Shown: piece by piece, positions 46,575-57,500 of the stretch
How the letters are laid out: each line of letters starts with the position of its first letter
How positions within the stretch are numbered: the stretch's first letter is position 1
NCBI GenBank assembly: GCA_025526915.1
Contig: JAHLKH010000084.1
Coordinates: 1-64,000, forward strand
Direction: 5' to 3'
Length of the DNA: 64,000 nucleotides
Source of the DNA: Entophlyctis helioformis
Taxonomy: Eukaryota > Chytridiomycota > Chytridiomycetes > Chytridiales > Chytriomycetaceae
Position numbers and translations under genes: made by a program
The notes under the pieces: generated by a model
The model's database searches: none
Seen by the model: only the letters and a program-made list of their open reading frames with translations
Told to the model about the DNA's origin: nothing

Positions 46575-49530
46575 AGTCGACGCGGTGCAAGCCAACGCGG
46601 TCTGGACAGGCCAGTGGCAGATGGCGTGTTGGTGTCGACAAGTGCGGCATCATGGAGTTCTCCACACGGCCAATCAACAACGCAGGCAACGACCCGCGAG
46701 ATATTGCCATGCTGCATGTAAGAGCCCGGCCATGTCTGCACGGTGCATGGCTTCCGTCCCAATGCGTTGTATCTCTGGCGGTATTGGGCAGCTTGCTCCG
46801 TGCCAGCGATGTGCAATGTACCTGCTGCTGCTGCTTGGCATTCGACCGTTCGTTTGTTCATTCATCTGCCGCTCCAACCATCCCTCTCTCCGGCCATCGT
46901 CGGCAGAGGGCATGCAGGAGAACAGCAAGCGGCCAGGCCGATGCGATCCACCTGGCATCCACTTGACATCCACTTGACATCCACAAAACATCCACCGGCA
47001 TTCGATGCGATCTTGGCTTGCGCGACAGAAACCAGCCGCAGCAGCAATGCGGCGCAAGGCTCCGATGCAACCAGGACCTGTGCACAGCGCCTGTGCACCG
47101 CAGCTGTGCCGGCAGAGCGAGAGAGCGAGGGGGCGAGAGAGCGAGGGACCCAGCGGCAGTCTGTGCAGCACAAAACCACACACAGGCAAGTGAGTGCATG
47201 CATACCGCCAGCGTCCTTTGGTTGCAGCCACACTGACACAAACAAACAGCCTCCGCTGCCGCCGCTGCTGCCAAAACGTCTGCCCACGCAAGCAAGTCTG
47301 TAGTGCGGCACTCGCTCCTTGTGCACCCGGCCGCTCTGGAACTTGATGGGCAGCGACCATGCCCAGCCATCCAGCCGCCCAGCCATCCAGCAGTCCAGCC
47401 ATCCAGCCGCTCGGCCGTCCGTCTGCTTGCCTGATCGGGATCGCAAACAACACCTCCGCCTTGACCGTCCCTTGACAGCACCTGCCTCCAGAACATGCAG
47501 CGACTTGCCTCTGCCGCCCTCTTTCGGCGGGTCAACCTGTCAGCCTGCCAACATGTCAGCCTGTCGCATCCCAGACACCTGCGGCCATACCAAACTCACT
47601 CCTGGGGTCACATCCACGGCGAAACGCGCGATTCTGGCCTGTCGACTGCGGGCGGGCTGGTCGGACGGTCAGTCAGTCGGCCAGTCGGCCAGTCGGTCCG
47701 TTGGCTCGCAGCCGTGCAAGTACCCTTTGGCAGCACCGAGTGCGGCCCCATGCAATCCGCAATGGCAGCCGATCTCAACCCAGACCCGCCCCGCTCCGCG
47801 ATGGCAGACAGGTGCGCTCCATGGGGCAATCACGACTGCAAACGCGGCCTGGCTATTGGATCTCTTGAGCAGCAAGCACCAGCGGCAAGCACGAGCACGA
47901 GCGAGCCGCGTCGCGTCACGTCGCGCCTTGGGGTTCAGCGGCTCGCTTCGGTCAGCACCGTCAGCACCGTCAGCACCTGCGTCAGTGTTGGCCGAGCGTG
48001 GTTAGCGTGCGGATCGACGTCAGTGGCAGGTCGTGGCACACAGCCAGTGTGTGAACAGCCAGTGTGTGAACAGCCAGTGTGTGAACAGCCGCCCACACAA
48101 GCCAGGCTGTCATCCAGAACCGCTGGCAAGCAGCACATGCTCGAGCCAGTCAGTATCGCACGCAGGACAAGAGCATGGACGCGACGACGACGACAACAAC
48201 AACGACAACAACGATGACGACGCTCGCTGGCCAGCCTGCTGTGCAGGTGCATGGGGACGGCCCGTGCACGCACAACCCGCTCACAGCTCGCGCACAACCC
48301 GCGCACACACGCAAGCATGCGAGCATGCGACGGACGGACCAGCGGCCCTCTGTGCGTCTCACGGGCCGATCCGCCAGCAGCCGCCCCGTTGTCTGCGAAA
48401 CCGGCACTGGGCCACACAGGCCAAGCCGGCTCGACTCGCTCACCTGGGCACCGAGCAAGACCGCGGCCCGCCGGCACCCGGGCGAGCTCAAGGCGAGCAG
48501 GGCAGTGGCCTCGAGCCCCCGCTGGCTGCTGCCCTGCTTCCCTTGGCATGCGCACGCCATCGCTGGCTGCTGCACGTCGTTTCTGCTGCACGTCGTTGCC
48601 TGCGCCTGAGATCCCAGCCTGATTGCAAAGAACGACGGAAGCACGACGGAAGCATCAACACGAGCACCAACACGAGCACCAACACGAGCACCAACACGAG
48701 CCACGCACAGCCGCCACCCCTCGTCTTCTCATCTGGGCTGCCCGTCTCGGTGGCCCTTTCGTCATCACATCTGGATGGCGCTTGCGGCGAGTGCAAACAG
48801 ATACAGATCCAGATGCACATCAACAGCACGCCCAGCACGCCCAGCACGCGCCGGAGCAGGCTTGATAACATAAGCCGAGCGGAACCATCCAGCGGCACCA
48901 TCCGCGTGTGTCGCACCCACCGACACGCGCGCCACCCCGCTCCTTTATCAACACGGGCTCTTGCCGCTCCTCGCCGCCATTCCAACATCGCTGGCGGCGT
49001 GGTTGCAACCCGCAGCCAGACCCGCCGGCTTGCAGCAGCAGCTGCCGCCGCCGCCGCTGCTGCCAACGCTGCCAACGCTGTCACTACTGCCAACGCTGCC
49101 CCCGCTGCACCTGCAACACCCGCTGCCGCCGCTGCCACCGCTGCCGCTGCTGCCTGCATGCCTCTGAAAAGAGCTGCGGCCAAGCGCAGGCCAGATGATG
49201 GTGACGATGACAAGCAAGACGCCCGCAAACGCACGCGGACAGGCGCGCCGGCTGCTCCTATCGCCCCCGCCGCTGCCGCTGCCTCTGCTGGAACCGCTTC
49301 CGTCGCTGCCGTCGCTACCCCTGCCCAAACCGCCGTCATCGCTGCCACGGCTGCCGTTGCTGCCACCGATGCCATCTCTGTCGCCACCGCTGCCGTCACT
49401 CCCGCCCCTGCCACCCTCGCTGCCCACGAAACTCCCACGATGATCGAGGCCAAGCGTAAGGTGCGCGAGGAGGAAGATATTCGAGTCACCCCCAAGCGCA
49501 CGCGGACAGACGCGCTGGCTGCCCCCACCA
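46575..49530. repeat. Segmental duplication copy B (inverted relative to copy A)
   Basis: This matches 25490-28460 in reverse complement, from CGGTGCAAGCCAACGCGG at the left end into the first cyclin exon at the right. Only short indels separate the copies. Examples are four rather than five GAGCACCAACAC units at 48655-48705 and extra CGACGACGACAAC units at 48180-48215. In 46575-49157 I see no gene: long frames on both strands are low-complexity and are not preserved between the copies. Confidence 0.85.
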
Positions 49531-51163
49531 CCCCCGCTCCCGCCACTACTGCCACCTCTCTCGTCGCGGCCACCACTCCCGCACCGGCCGCACCGGCCGC
49601 ACCTGTCGAACCTGCCACTACAATCCCCGCTGTCGTCGCTGCCCACGAGCCTCCAATGAGGAGCGCGGCCAAGCGAAAGGCGGCGGACGGCTTTCAGTCG
49701 CCTCCAGCTGCAAAACGGGCACACGCGCCGGTTACCCCCGCCGCCCCCACCGCCTCTGCTGCCGCCGTGTTCACCCCCGACACCCCCGCTGCGCCTGCCA
49801 TCCCTGTGGCCCCCGATGCTTTTCCTAGCATCGCGGCGACGCACATGGCAGCCAAAGGCGAGCGTCTCGAGCTTGCTTCTGGGGCGGCACTGGCTGGCAT
49901 GCGCAAGATGTCGGCAATCCTTGAGGCGTGGTCAGAGGTATGCATGCTTGACAAACATGCTGTCCATGCACGCGTTCTTTTGTATCCAGGCATCCTGTTT
50001 TAACCACGACCATGCTTTTGATATGCCACTCAATTCGACAACCGCAGGGCGATCCCAACTCCGTTGTTTGGGAGAACATGGACAAATGGGACCGTGATCT
50101 CAGGCGCGAGCACGCCCTCTTTTCCAAGTCCCGAAGCGAGCAGGTCTACATTGGCGAGATTGACGCAGATACCCGCGAGGATACCTTGGTCTGGATGCAC
50201 AAGGTATCGTGCGAGCGCGGCCTTCTTTGCAAGACATTCCACATGGCAGTCTGCTATGTGGACGCGTACGTTGCGCATCTACCGCAACAAGTGACACGCG
50301 GTAATGTCAAGCTGCTGGCCATGTTTTGTTTGTATGAGGCTGTAAAGCTCGAGGTGAGAATCCTGTGCCCATCATCCTTGACCATCTGTTTCTTCATCTC
50401 TGCCCAATCCAGTGGCTGACATGCAGCTGCTGTGCACAGCACGTGGACAAATCGGCCGAGCTGTTTTACCTGCTCCAGTTTGCCCTCGAGGATCTCCAGA
50501 GTGTTGCGGCCAGGAAACGCAAGTTGGACGAGCTCAGCAAGCAGTACAGGCGTTTCGAGGCCAACCTGCTGATTGTAAGCCATCCCCTACTTTGTTCTGC
50601 TGCTGTTTGGTCACTAGAGTGTTGCTCTGCATGGCCAGTGGCTGACATTGCATGGCACATCTGTGCAGCTTTTTGGTTATGATCTGCTGATTCCTTCGGC
50701 GTTCGACCATCTTCTGGGATGCTTTGAGCGGTGCAGGATGCTCATTGCACTCAAGCGTGGCGTTCGGCTTCCTGACTTTGACGTGATCGGCGACGACAAT
50801 GACATCTACGATCTCTTGTCAAACGCAAATTCGCTCCTGGATCGCGCGGTCTGCGACGTCGAGTCGCTCAAGTTTTCGAACAGCCAACTGGCCTCGTCTG
50901 CATTCTACCGCGCGGTCATGACCCATGAATCTCTGGCTGGTATGTCCCACCATCACAGACCTTGCCTGCTCGTGTTCATGCAGGCTCTTCTTTGGCTGTT
51001 GCAGTAGCTGACCTTGATGGGCACACGCTTAACAGAGGAGCCATTCCACCCGGTCGATGTTCAGCTGGTTACTGGGTTCACCTTGGCCGAGTTGGGAGAG
51101 TGTCTCGAGTTCATGAGCAGATTCAACATCTTACGATCCACAGTTCTCTCCTGCGCTCATTGA
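49158..51163 (+). CDS. Cyclin E-like protein, copy 2
   Basis: This is a paralog of the minus-strand cyclin at 29988. I start at ATG 49158 (MPLKRAAAKRR) because that start is shared with the truncated copy, where no upstream ATG is in frame. The first exon (to about 49938) is Ala/Pro-rich with TMIEAKRKVREEEDIRVTPK and PPAAKRAHAPVTP. After the conserved intron, the cyclin box reads DTLVWMHKVSCERGLLCKTF, AVCYVDAYVAHLPQQVTRGN and KLLAMFCLYEAVKLE. The second fold has LLDRAVCDVESLKFSNSQLA and QLVTGFTLAELGECLEFM. The C-terminus is shorter than in copy 1 and ends RSTVLSCAH. Introns at about 49939-50048, 50354-50441, 50576-50669 and 50941-51036 match those of copy 1. Its cyclin helices are more diverged from canonical cyclins (LYEAVKLE for FVAAKIE). 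Confidence 0.75.
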
Positions 51164-51424
51164 TGCAGCTCCACTTAACTTCCTTTCATCCTCTCTCCAT
51201 ATTGTGCACGTCGACACTACCCCCTTCCCCTCACCTCCATTCCCATCGCCGTTTCTCTTGTGAGATGCCATCTTGGCGACGCCGATCCGGAATATACATC
51301 CATCTACCCAGTGCGTGTTTGAGAAGCGAGACAGATGTGTGGAATGGACTGCGACTTGGCTGCCAATCAAGGCACAACAGCAAGCAGCTCAAGTGCAGTG
51401 GCTCGCCTGAACAACAGCGAGTCC

Positions 51425-54070
51425 ATGAATCACACACCACACACACCAGCGATAGGGCAGACAGACGCACAGGCAGAGACACAGACAGAGACACAGACAG
51501 GCACACTGTCGCATCCAGCCCAACCCCGGCCTGTTCAGCAGTCGCCTGCACGCGAACCAAGCCACCGTCCCACGCCGCGGGCAGCCCAGCAAGAGCCTCT
51601 GCCCATGAGCGGCAGCCGCAGCAACAACGGCAGCATCACCCAGGCCGCCCCAAAGGATCTCAGTCTGGCCAGACTGGTGCTGCTCACCGTCTGTCTGGCC
51701 GGCGTCCAGTTCACCTGTGCGTCCATGTGCCGGCCGGCTCCTGCTGGTGGCACAGCAGCCGTGACTCACACCGCTCGTATGCGCTGCTGCCGTCAGGGAC
51801 GATCGAGCTTGCCTTTGGAACGCCGTATCTGCTGTCGCTGGGCCTTGCCAAGTCCTTGACGGCCCTTGTCTGGCTGGCTGGCCCGCTCTCGGGTGTGTCT
51901 CGCCTGCTGTCGCTATGCACCAGGGGATTTGCGTTCAGATCGTGCATCGTTCATGCATCGTGCATCCTTCATCGTGCTGCTGTTGCTGTTCAACTGACCA
52001 GACCTGGCGTGGCTTGGCGTGGCTTGACCTGGCGTCGCTTGGCTGGCATGCGATGCTGTGGATGACAGGCCTGCTTATCCAGCCCATCATTGGCGTTTAC
52101 AGCGACTGCACCACCCTCCACCTGGGCCGTCGTCGACCGTTTATGCTTGGTGCGTGCCTCTGTACGGGGGATGACCGCACGACTGGATGGCTGACGTGTT
52201 CCTTTGCTGTTCATGCAGGCGGCGGACTTCTGGTCGTCGTCTCAATCTGCATGATCGCCTTCTCACGCGAGATCGCAGAGACGCTCGTCCGCCTGTGGAC
52301 ATCCAAGTCGCTGCCTCTCGACTCGAGAGAGACGCTGGATCTGGTAGGCAGGTGCATGCGTCACTGGCGTGTGAGACAGCAGCCGATCGCTGACCGCAGG
52401 AAAAGATCCATGGTGCCACCATCGGCCTGGCTGTCACTGGATTCTACTTTCTCGACTTTTCCATCAACGCCGTGCAAGCCTGCTGTCGTGCACTCATCAT
52501 CGACGTGTCGCCGCTGCACCAGCAAGAGACTGCCAACGCATGGGCGGGCGGCATGCTTGGACTCGGCAACGTGCTTGGCTATTTTGTCGGATACCTGGAT
52601 CTGCCGCGCTGGCTCCCAGCCCTTGGCTCGACGCAGATACAAGTCTTGTGTGTCATTGCGATCGCATGGTTCACGCTGACCATTTCGGCGACCTGTCTCG
52701 CGACGCCAGAGAAGCGGCATGTCGTGGCCCATCACGACCAGATCTGTGTCTGGTGGCAGCCGCTCGCTCAAATCTTTCGCGCAATGTGGTTCCTGCCCAA
52801 ACCCATCCAGAGCATCTGCAACGTGCAGTTTCTTGCCTGGCTCGGATGGTTTCCGTTCCTGTTCTACATCACGAGCTGGGTTGCAGACCAGATCCGTCCC
52901 GTCGGTATCAGCGGTTCTGGAGACGGCCCGAGCAGCACTCTGCCGGATGATGTGCCGTCTGAGCAAGGCACGCGTGCAGGATCGTTTGCGCTGCTCCTGT
53001 TTGCGATTGTGTCGGTCGTGACCGGATTCGTTCTGCCTGCCATTGTGCGACGGGCCAACAGGCTGGTGTCGCAAAGGCCGCCCCGCTCATCTCTGCTGGC
53101 ACCACGCACAAATGGACTGGGATCTAACGAGACGCTGTCGTGGAGCTCGCTGCTTGAACTGCCGCGCATCTGGGCCATGTCGCTGTGGTTCTTTGCGGTC
53201 CTTCTGCTGTGCACCATTCTCGTCTCGGACGTCGCTGGCGCAACTTTGCTTGTGGCACTGTGCGGCATCTCGTGGGGTACGTCTGGCTGGCTGTCCAGCT
53301 GTCTGTGTGGCTGGCGTTTGTGATGATGGCCACGGACGAGAGACTCAGAAGTACCGTGCTTGGGACTTTGGACAGGTGTCGCGCAGTGGGTTCCGTTTGC
53401 ATTGATGGGCGAGTGCGTCAGCTACTACACGCAGCAGGCTCACCGTGACGAGGACCATGTCGAGCAGGAGCAGGATGCAGAGTCAGAGTCAGATGCAGAT
53501 GCCGGCCCCAGCATCGAGCCGCAACAGTACCGCAGCCATGTCAATGGCGCAGGTCGGCCCGGTGGACGGCTTTCGTCGTCTGGCAATTCATCCGCAACTG
53601 TTGCTGCAACTCGTCGCGATGGATATGCACACCTGGCTGGCGACGATCCACACGCGGAAGCGATTCTTGTCGCGTCAGACTCGATCCAGCCGTCGGGCAG
53701 CACTCGCCACAGACAGCCGCGTCACGGTCCCGTGCACCTCGAAGCAGGCATGGCGCTCGGCATCCACAACATCTTCATTGTGCTGCCGCAGTTTGTGAGC
53801 ACGCTCATGAGCGCGATCGTGTTTGCCGTGTTTGCCAAGATGCAGGAGGGCACCAAGACGCCAGTGCCGGCGTCGGGGCTTGACGGCCATTCCGGCCGCG
53901 CTGCATCTGGTGCCTGGTCTGCCGGCTTGCCAGGCGATGCCCACACCGCCAGTCAGGATCCGTTTGGCTGGGTGCTGCGATTTGGTGCACTGGCGTCGAT
54001 CTGGGCAGGGATTGTTGCACTGCGGGTTGAGCAAGTGCCGCACCGTCCGCGATCGCATAGCCGAGACTGA
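51425..54070 (+). CDS. SUT/SLC45-type sugar (sucrose or alpha-glucoside) proton symporter
   Basis: This 12-helix major-facilitator carrier resembles fission-yeast Sut1. A Gln/Thr/Pro-rich cytosolic leader (MNHTPHTPAIGQTDAQAETQ) precedes helix 1 (LARLVLLTVCLAGVQFT). Later exons carry FSYALLPSGTIELAFGTPYL, IQPIIGVYSDCTTLHLGRRR, FYFLDFSINAVQACCRALII, WAGGMLGLGNVLGYFVGY and FLAWLGWFPFLFYITSWVAD. RPF follows the LGRRR motif typical of SUT carriers. A long cytosolic insert between the last helix pairs is acidic and Ser-rich. The end is SIWAGIVALRVEQ plus a short tail. Seven or so introns are present. An upstream in-frame ATG at 51335 lies in the block shared with the other cyclin locus, so 51425 or the later MSGSRS at 51604 is more likely. 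Confidence 0.82.
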
Positions 54071-54273
54071 CGTCCATTGCTCTTGTCCCCACTCTCCTCT
54101 CTGTGCATCAGCTGTGCTCCACAGCCGGATCTGGCCCAAGTAAAATCCCTACGTTTTGCAAGAGAGAGAGAGTGTATGTGTGTGTGTGTGTGTGTGATGG
54201 GACGCATGCGCCGAGAGGCAATGCCGCAAGCACGGCTCTGTGGCACACGGCGACGCAGTCTGTGCACTCGCGG

Positions 54274-54311
<38 letters not shown>

Positions 54312-54534
54312 AGCCGAGATCAGCCAATCAGCGGCACGCTCTCAAGCGATGGCCTTTTCTTCGCGTTCGAGCCTCCGCCCGCTCCAGCGATTCGACGCAA
54401 ACGGCCGCCAGCCTTCGACAGCCGCCTATCGCCCGCCTGTTCTCTGTCTGCCCTCGCAGCCCGCCGACGCAGCCAGCCCACGCCGCCCGCACGCCCACGC
54501 CGCCCGCACGCCCGCTCAGCCCGCCCGCTCAGCC
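54071..54534. other. 5' region of XPO1 with microsatellites
   Basis: No gene is seen. It holds a (GT)n tract at 54177-54196 and a (CCAG)n tract at 54274-54312. The long frames there are open because of these repeats. Confidence 0.6.
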
Positions 54535-57500
54535 ATGGAAACCCTGCTGGACTTCAACGCCGACCTGGACGTTGGCCTCTTTGACCGTGTCGTCACCACC
54601 TTCTACAAGGGTGTGGGTCCCGAGGTGAGCCTGCCTGCACCCCGCCCGCTGCGTCTGGCCCGCTCTGGCCCGCTCTGGCCTGCACACACGCATATGCGCA
54701 CATACGCACATACACACACACACACACACACACATACGCACCCTCTCCCGGCGCATCCATCGCTGGCGGCGGCTCTTGGCCGCTCGACGATGGACCCACT
54801 CAGCCGCACCAACCCACGCCAAGCTTGGCTCAAGTGCCGCTTGCACTGGGCTGGTTAGCTGGCTGGCTGGCTGGCTGGCTGGCTGCCTGGCTGGCTGGCT
54901 GTTGCAGTCCAGCCCAGTCTGGTCTGGTCCACACGGCCAGAGGGGACAGAGGGGCCAGCCTGCGATGCCTTCCCGCTGGCCTGCCGCTAACGACCAACTG
55001 CATCTGTGCGCTGCTGCTCTCGCTCACTCGCTCGCTCACTCACCCGCTGTTTGTTGCGCAGCAACTGCTCGCCAAGCAAGTGCTCGAGCAGTTCCAGGAA
55101 CACCCAGATGCCTGGAAGCGTGTCGACGGCATCCTAGAACGCTCTGCGCTGACAGAGGCAAAGGTAATTCTGTCGCCTGCCCGCATGCGTGCGTGCCATG
55201 CCGTGTCTGCTGCTCTGCGGTCTGCTGCTCTGCTCTACGAGCGGCCGCCTTACCCGTGATGCGCCGACCTTGTCCGACATTCGTACGTGTCTGTGCAACT
55301 CGCTGACTCTGGCCCCTTTTTTTCTGTCTGCCTACCTGGCTCGCTTGCCTACCTGGCTGCCTGCCGACACACCGACAATGCATGCGCTCATCGTCAATGC
55401 CACACACACGACACACGCTCAACAATCGCACTCAACACAGTTCATCGCCCTCCAGATCCTCGAGAAGCTGATCAAGACCATGTGGAAGGCGCTGCCGCTT
55501 GTGCAGCGCCAGGGCATCAAGAACTTTATCGTTGCCATCATCATCAAGACTTCGTCGGACGAGACGGTCCTGGAGAAGAACAGAACGCTTCTCGGAAAGC
55601 TCAACATTGTGCTCGTCCAGGTGCGTCTGCTCTTTCTCTCTCTCTTGCTCATGCCTCCTTGTCCATGCGAGATTCTGACTCGGTGTGTCTTGCATCTGTC
55701 GCGATCGCGTGCCGCACCTGGGCGGTTTATGCTTCAACCAACAGATCTTGAAGCAGGACTGGCCCCACAACTGGCCCACGTTCATCCCCGAGATTGTCGC
55801 CTCTTCAAAGTCCAATGTTGCTTTATGTGAAAACAACATGGTCATTCTCAAACTGCTCAGGTGCGTTGTCTTTGCCACCTTCCTACTCCTGGCTTTGTCT
55901 CTTTGCCTCCCTCGGACACAACTCATCGGCAGCTGACGCGCAACCAACTGCTGCATTGCCATGCGATGCACTCTGTTCAGCGAGGAGATCTTTGACTACT
56001 CTGCCGAGCAGCTCACGCAGCAAAAGGCCAAGAACCTCAAGAACCAGCTCTGCGGCGAGTTTTCCGAGATCTTCCAGCTCTGCCACGAGGTCCTCGAGAA
56101 GGCTGTCAAGCCGTCGCTGATCAAGGCCACCCTCCACACGCTGCTGCGCTTCCTCAACTGGATCCCGCTCGGATACATCTTTGAGACGAACCTGATTGAC
56201 ATTCTTCGCAACCGAGTATGTTTGTGGCATTATTGCACAGCATGACCTCTTGCACATGCCACTGACGCGCATTCAATTCTCTGTGGCCTTGTCAGTTCCT
56301 GGAAGTCGCCGAGTTCCGCAACATCACGCTAAAGTGCATGACCGAGATTGGTGCTCTTCAAGTCGGGCCAGAGTACGATGACAAGTTTGTCATTCTGTTC
56401 CAAATGGTCATGTCTGGCATCACCAACATCATGCCCGTTGATCTCAGTAAGCATCCCTCACAGTTTATGAACAGCACCGCATGGCATGCGGCTCGCTGAC
56501 TTTTGCGCCTTCTGTCGTGGCTTGGTGTCCAGACCTGGCAGACATTTACGAAAACTCTACCGACGACGACCAGAACTTTATCCAGAACCTTGCCATGCAC
56601 TTTTCAACCTTTTTCTCTGCGCATCTGACTGTACGTAGCATGGACTGGCGGGCATAGAGACACTCTGGCCCTGTCAAGCCACACTGCTGACTCGGGGCAT
56701 GTCCACAGGTTGTTGAAAAGTCTGTCGCTGCCGTCCCTGCCAACCGCGACTTGATCATTTTGGCGCACAGATATCTTCTCAAGGTCTCGCAGGTCAAGGA
56801 TCGCGAGGTCTTCAAGACGTGTCTCGAGTACTGGACAAAGCTTGTCGCCGAGCTCTACGACGAGATGCAGTCGCTCCGCAGTGCCGAGATGCCCATCCTC
56901 AACCTGTCTCCGTCTGGCACTCTTGGCAGCCGACTCAACAACCCCAACCTGCGCAAGAACGTGTACGCCGAGGTGCTGTCGCAGCTCCGTGTTGTCATGA
57001 TCGAGGGCATGGTCCGTCCCGAGGAGGTTCTCATTGTCGAGAACGACGAGGGCGAGATTGTGCGTGAGACGCTCAAGGAGAGTGACACCATCACGCTCTA
57101 CAAGGGCATGCGCGAGGTGCTCGTGTACCTGACCCATCTCGACACGGAGGACACGGAGCGCATCATGTCTGCCAAGCTCGAGAAGCAGGTATATCTTGCT
57201 TGGCTCTTGAGCACGTTTTGCGTTTAGCATGGGCACTGACGTTGTGGACAGATGGACGGAAGCGAGTGGTCCTGGGACAACCTCAACCAGCTCTGCTGGG
57301 CCATCGGCTCGATCTCGGGCGCCATCCCCGAGGAAGCCGAGAAGCGCTTCCTGGTCATGGTCATCAAGGACCTGCTCAGCCTCTGCGAGATGAAGCGCGG
57401 CAAGGACAACAAGGCTGTTGTGGCATCCAACATCATGTATGTTGTTGGCCAGTACCCTCGCTTCCTCAAGGCGCACTGGAAGTTCCTCAAGACGGTCGTC

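Noticed and set aside
46674..47453. Long minus-strand frames (about 220-260 codons) in duplication copy B and their counterparts in copy A
   Set aside because: They are built from CTGGATGG-type repeats, indels between the copies shift them, and no domain is visible.
48033..49157. Upstream extension of the copy-2 cyclin frame from ATG 48033
   Set aside because: The same region in duplication copy A has stops in this frame, while both copies keep the ATG at MPLKRAAAKRR; the extension is probably not coding.
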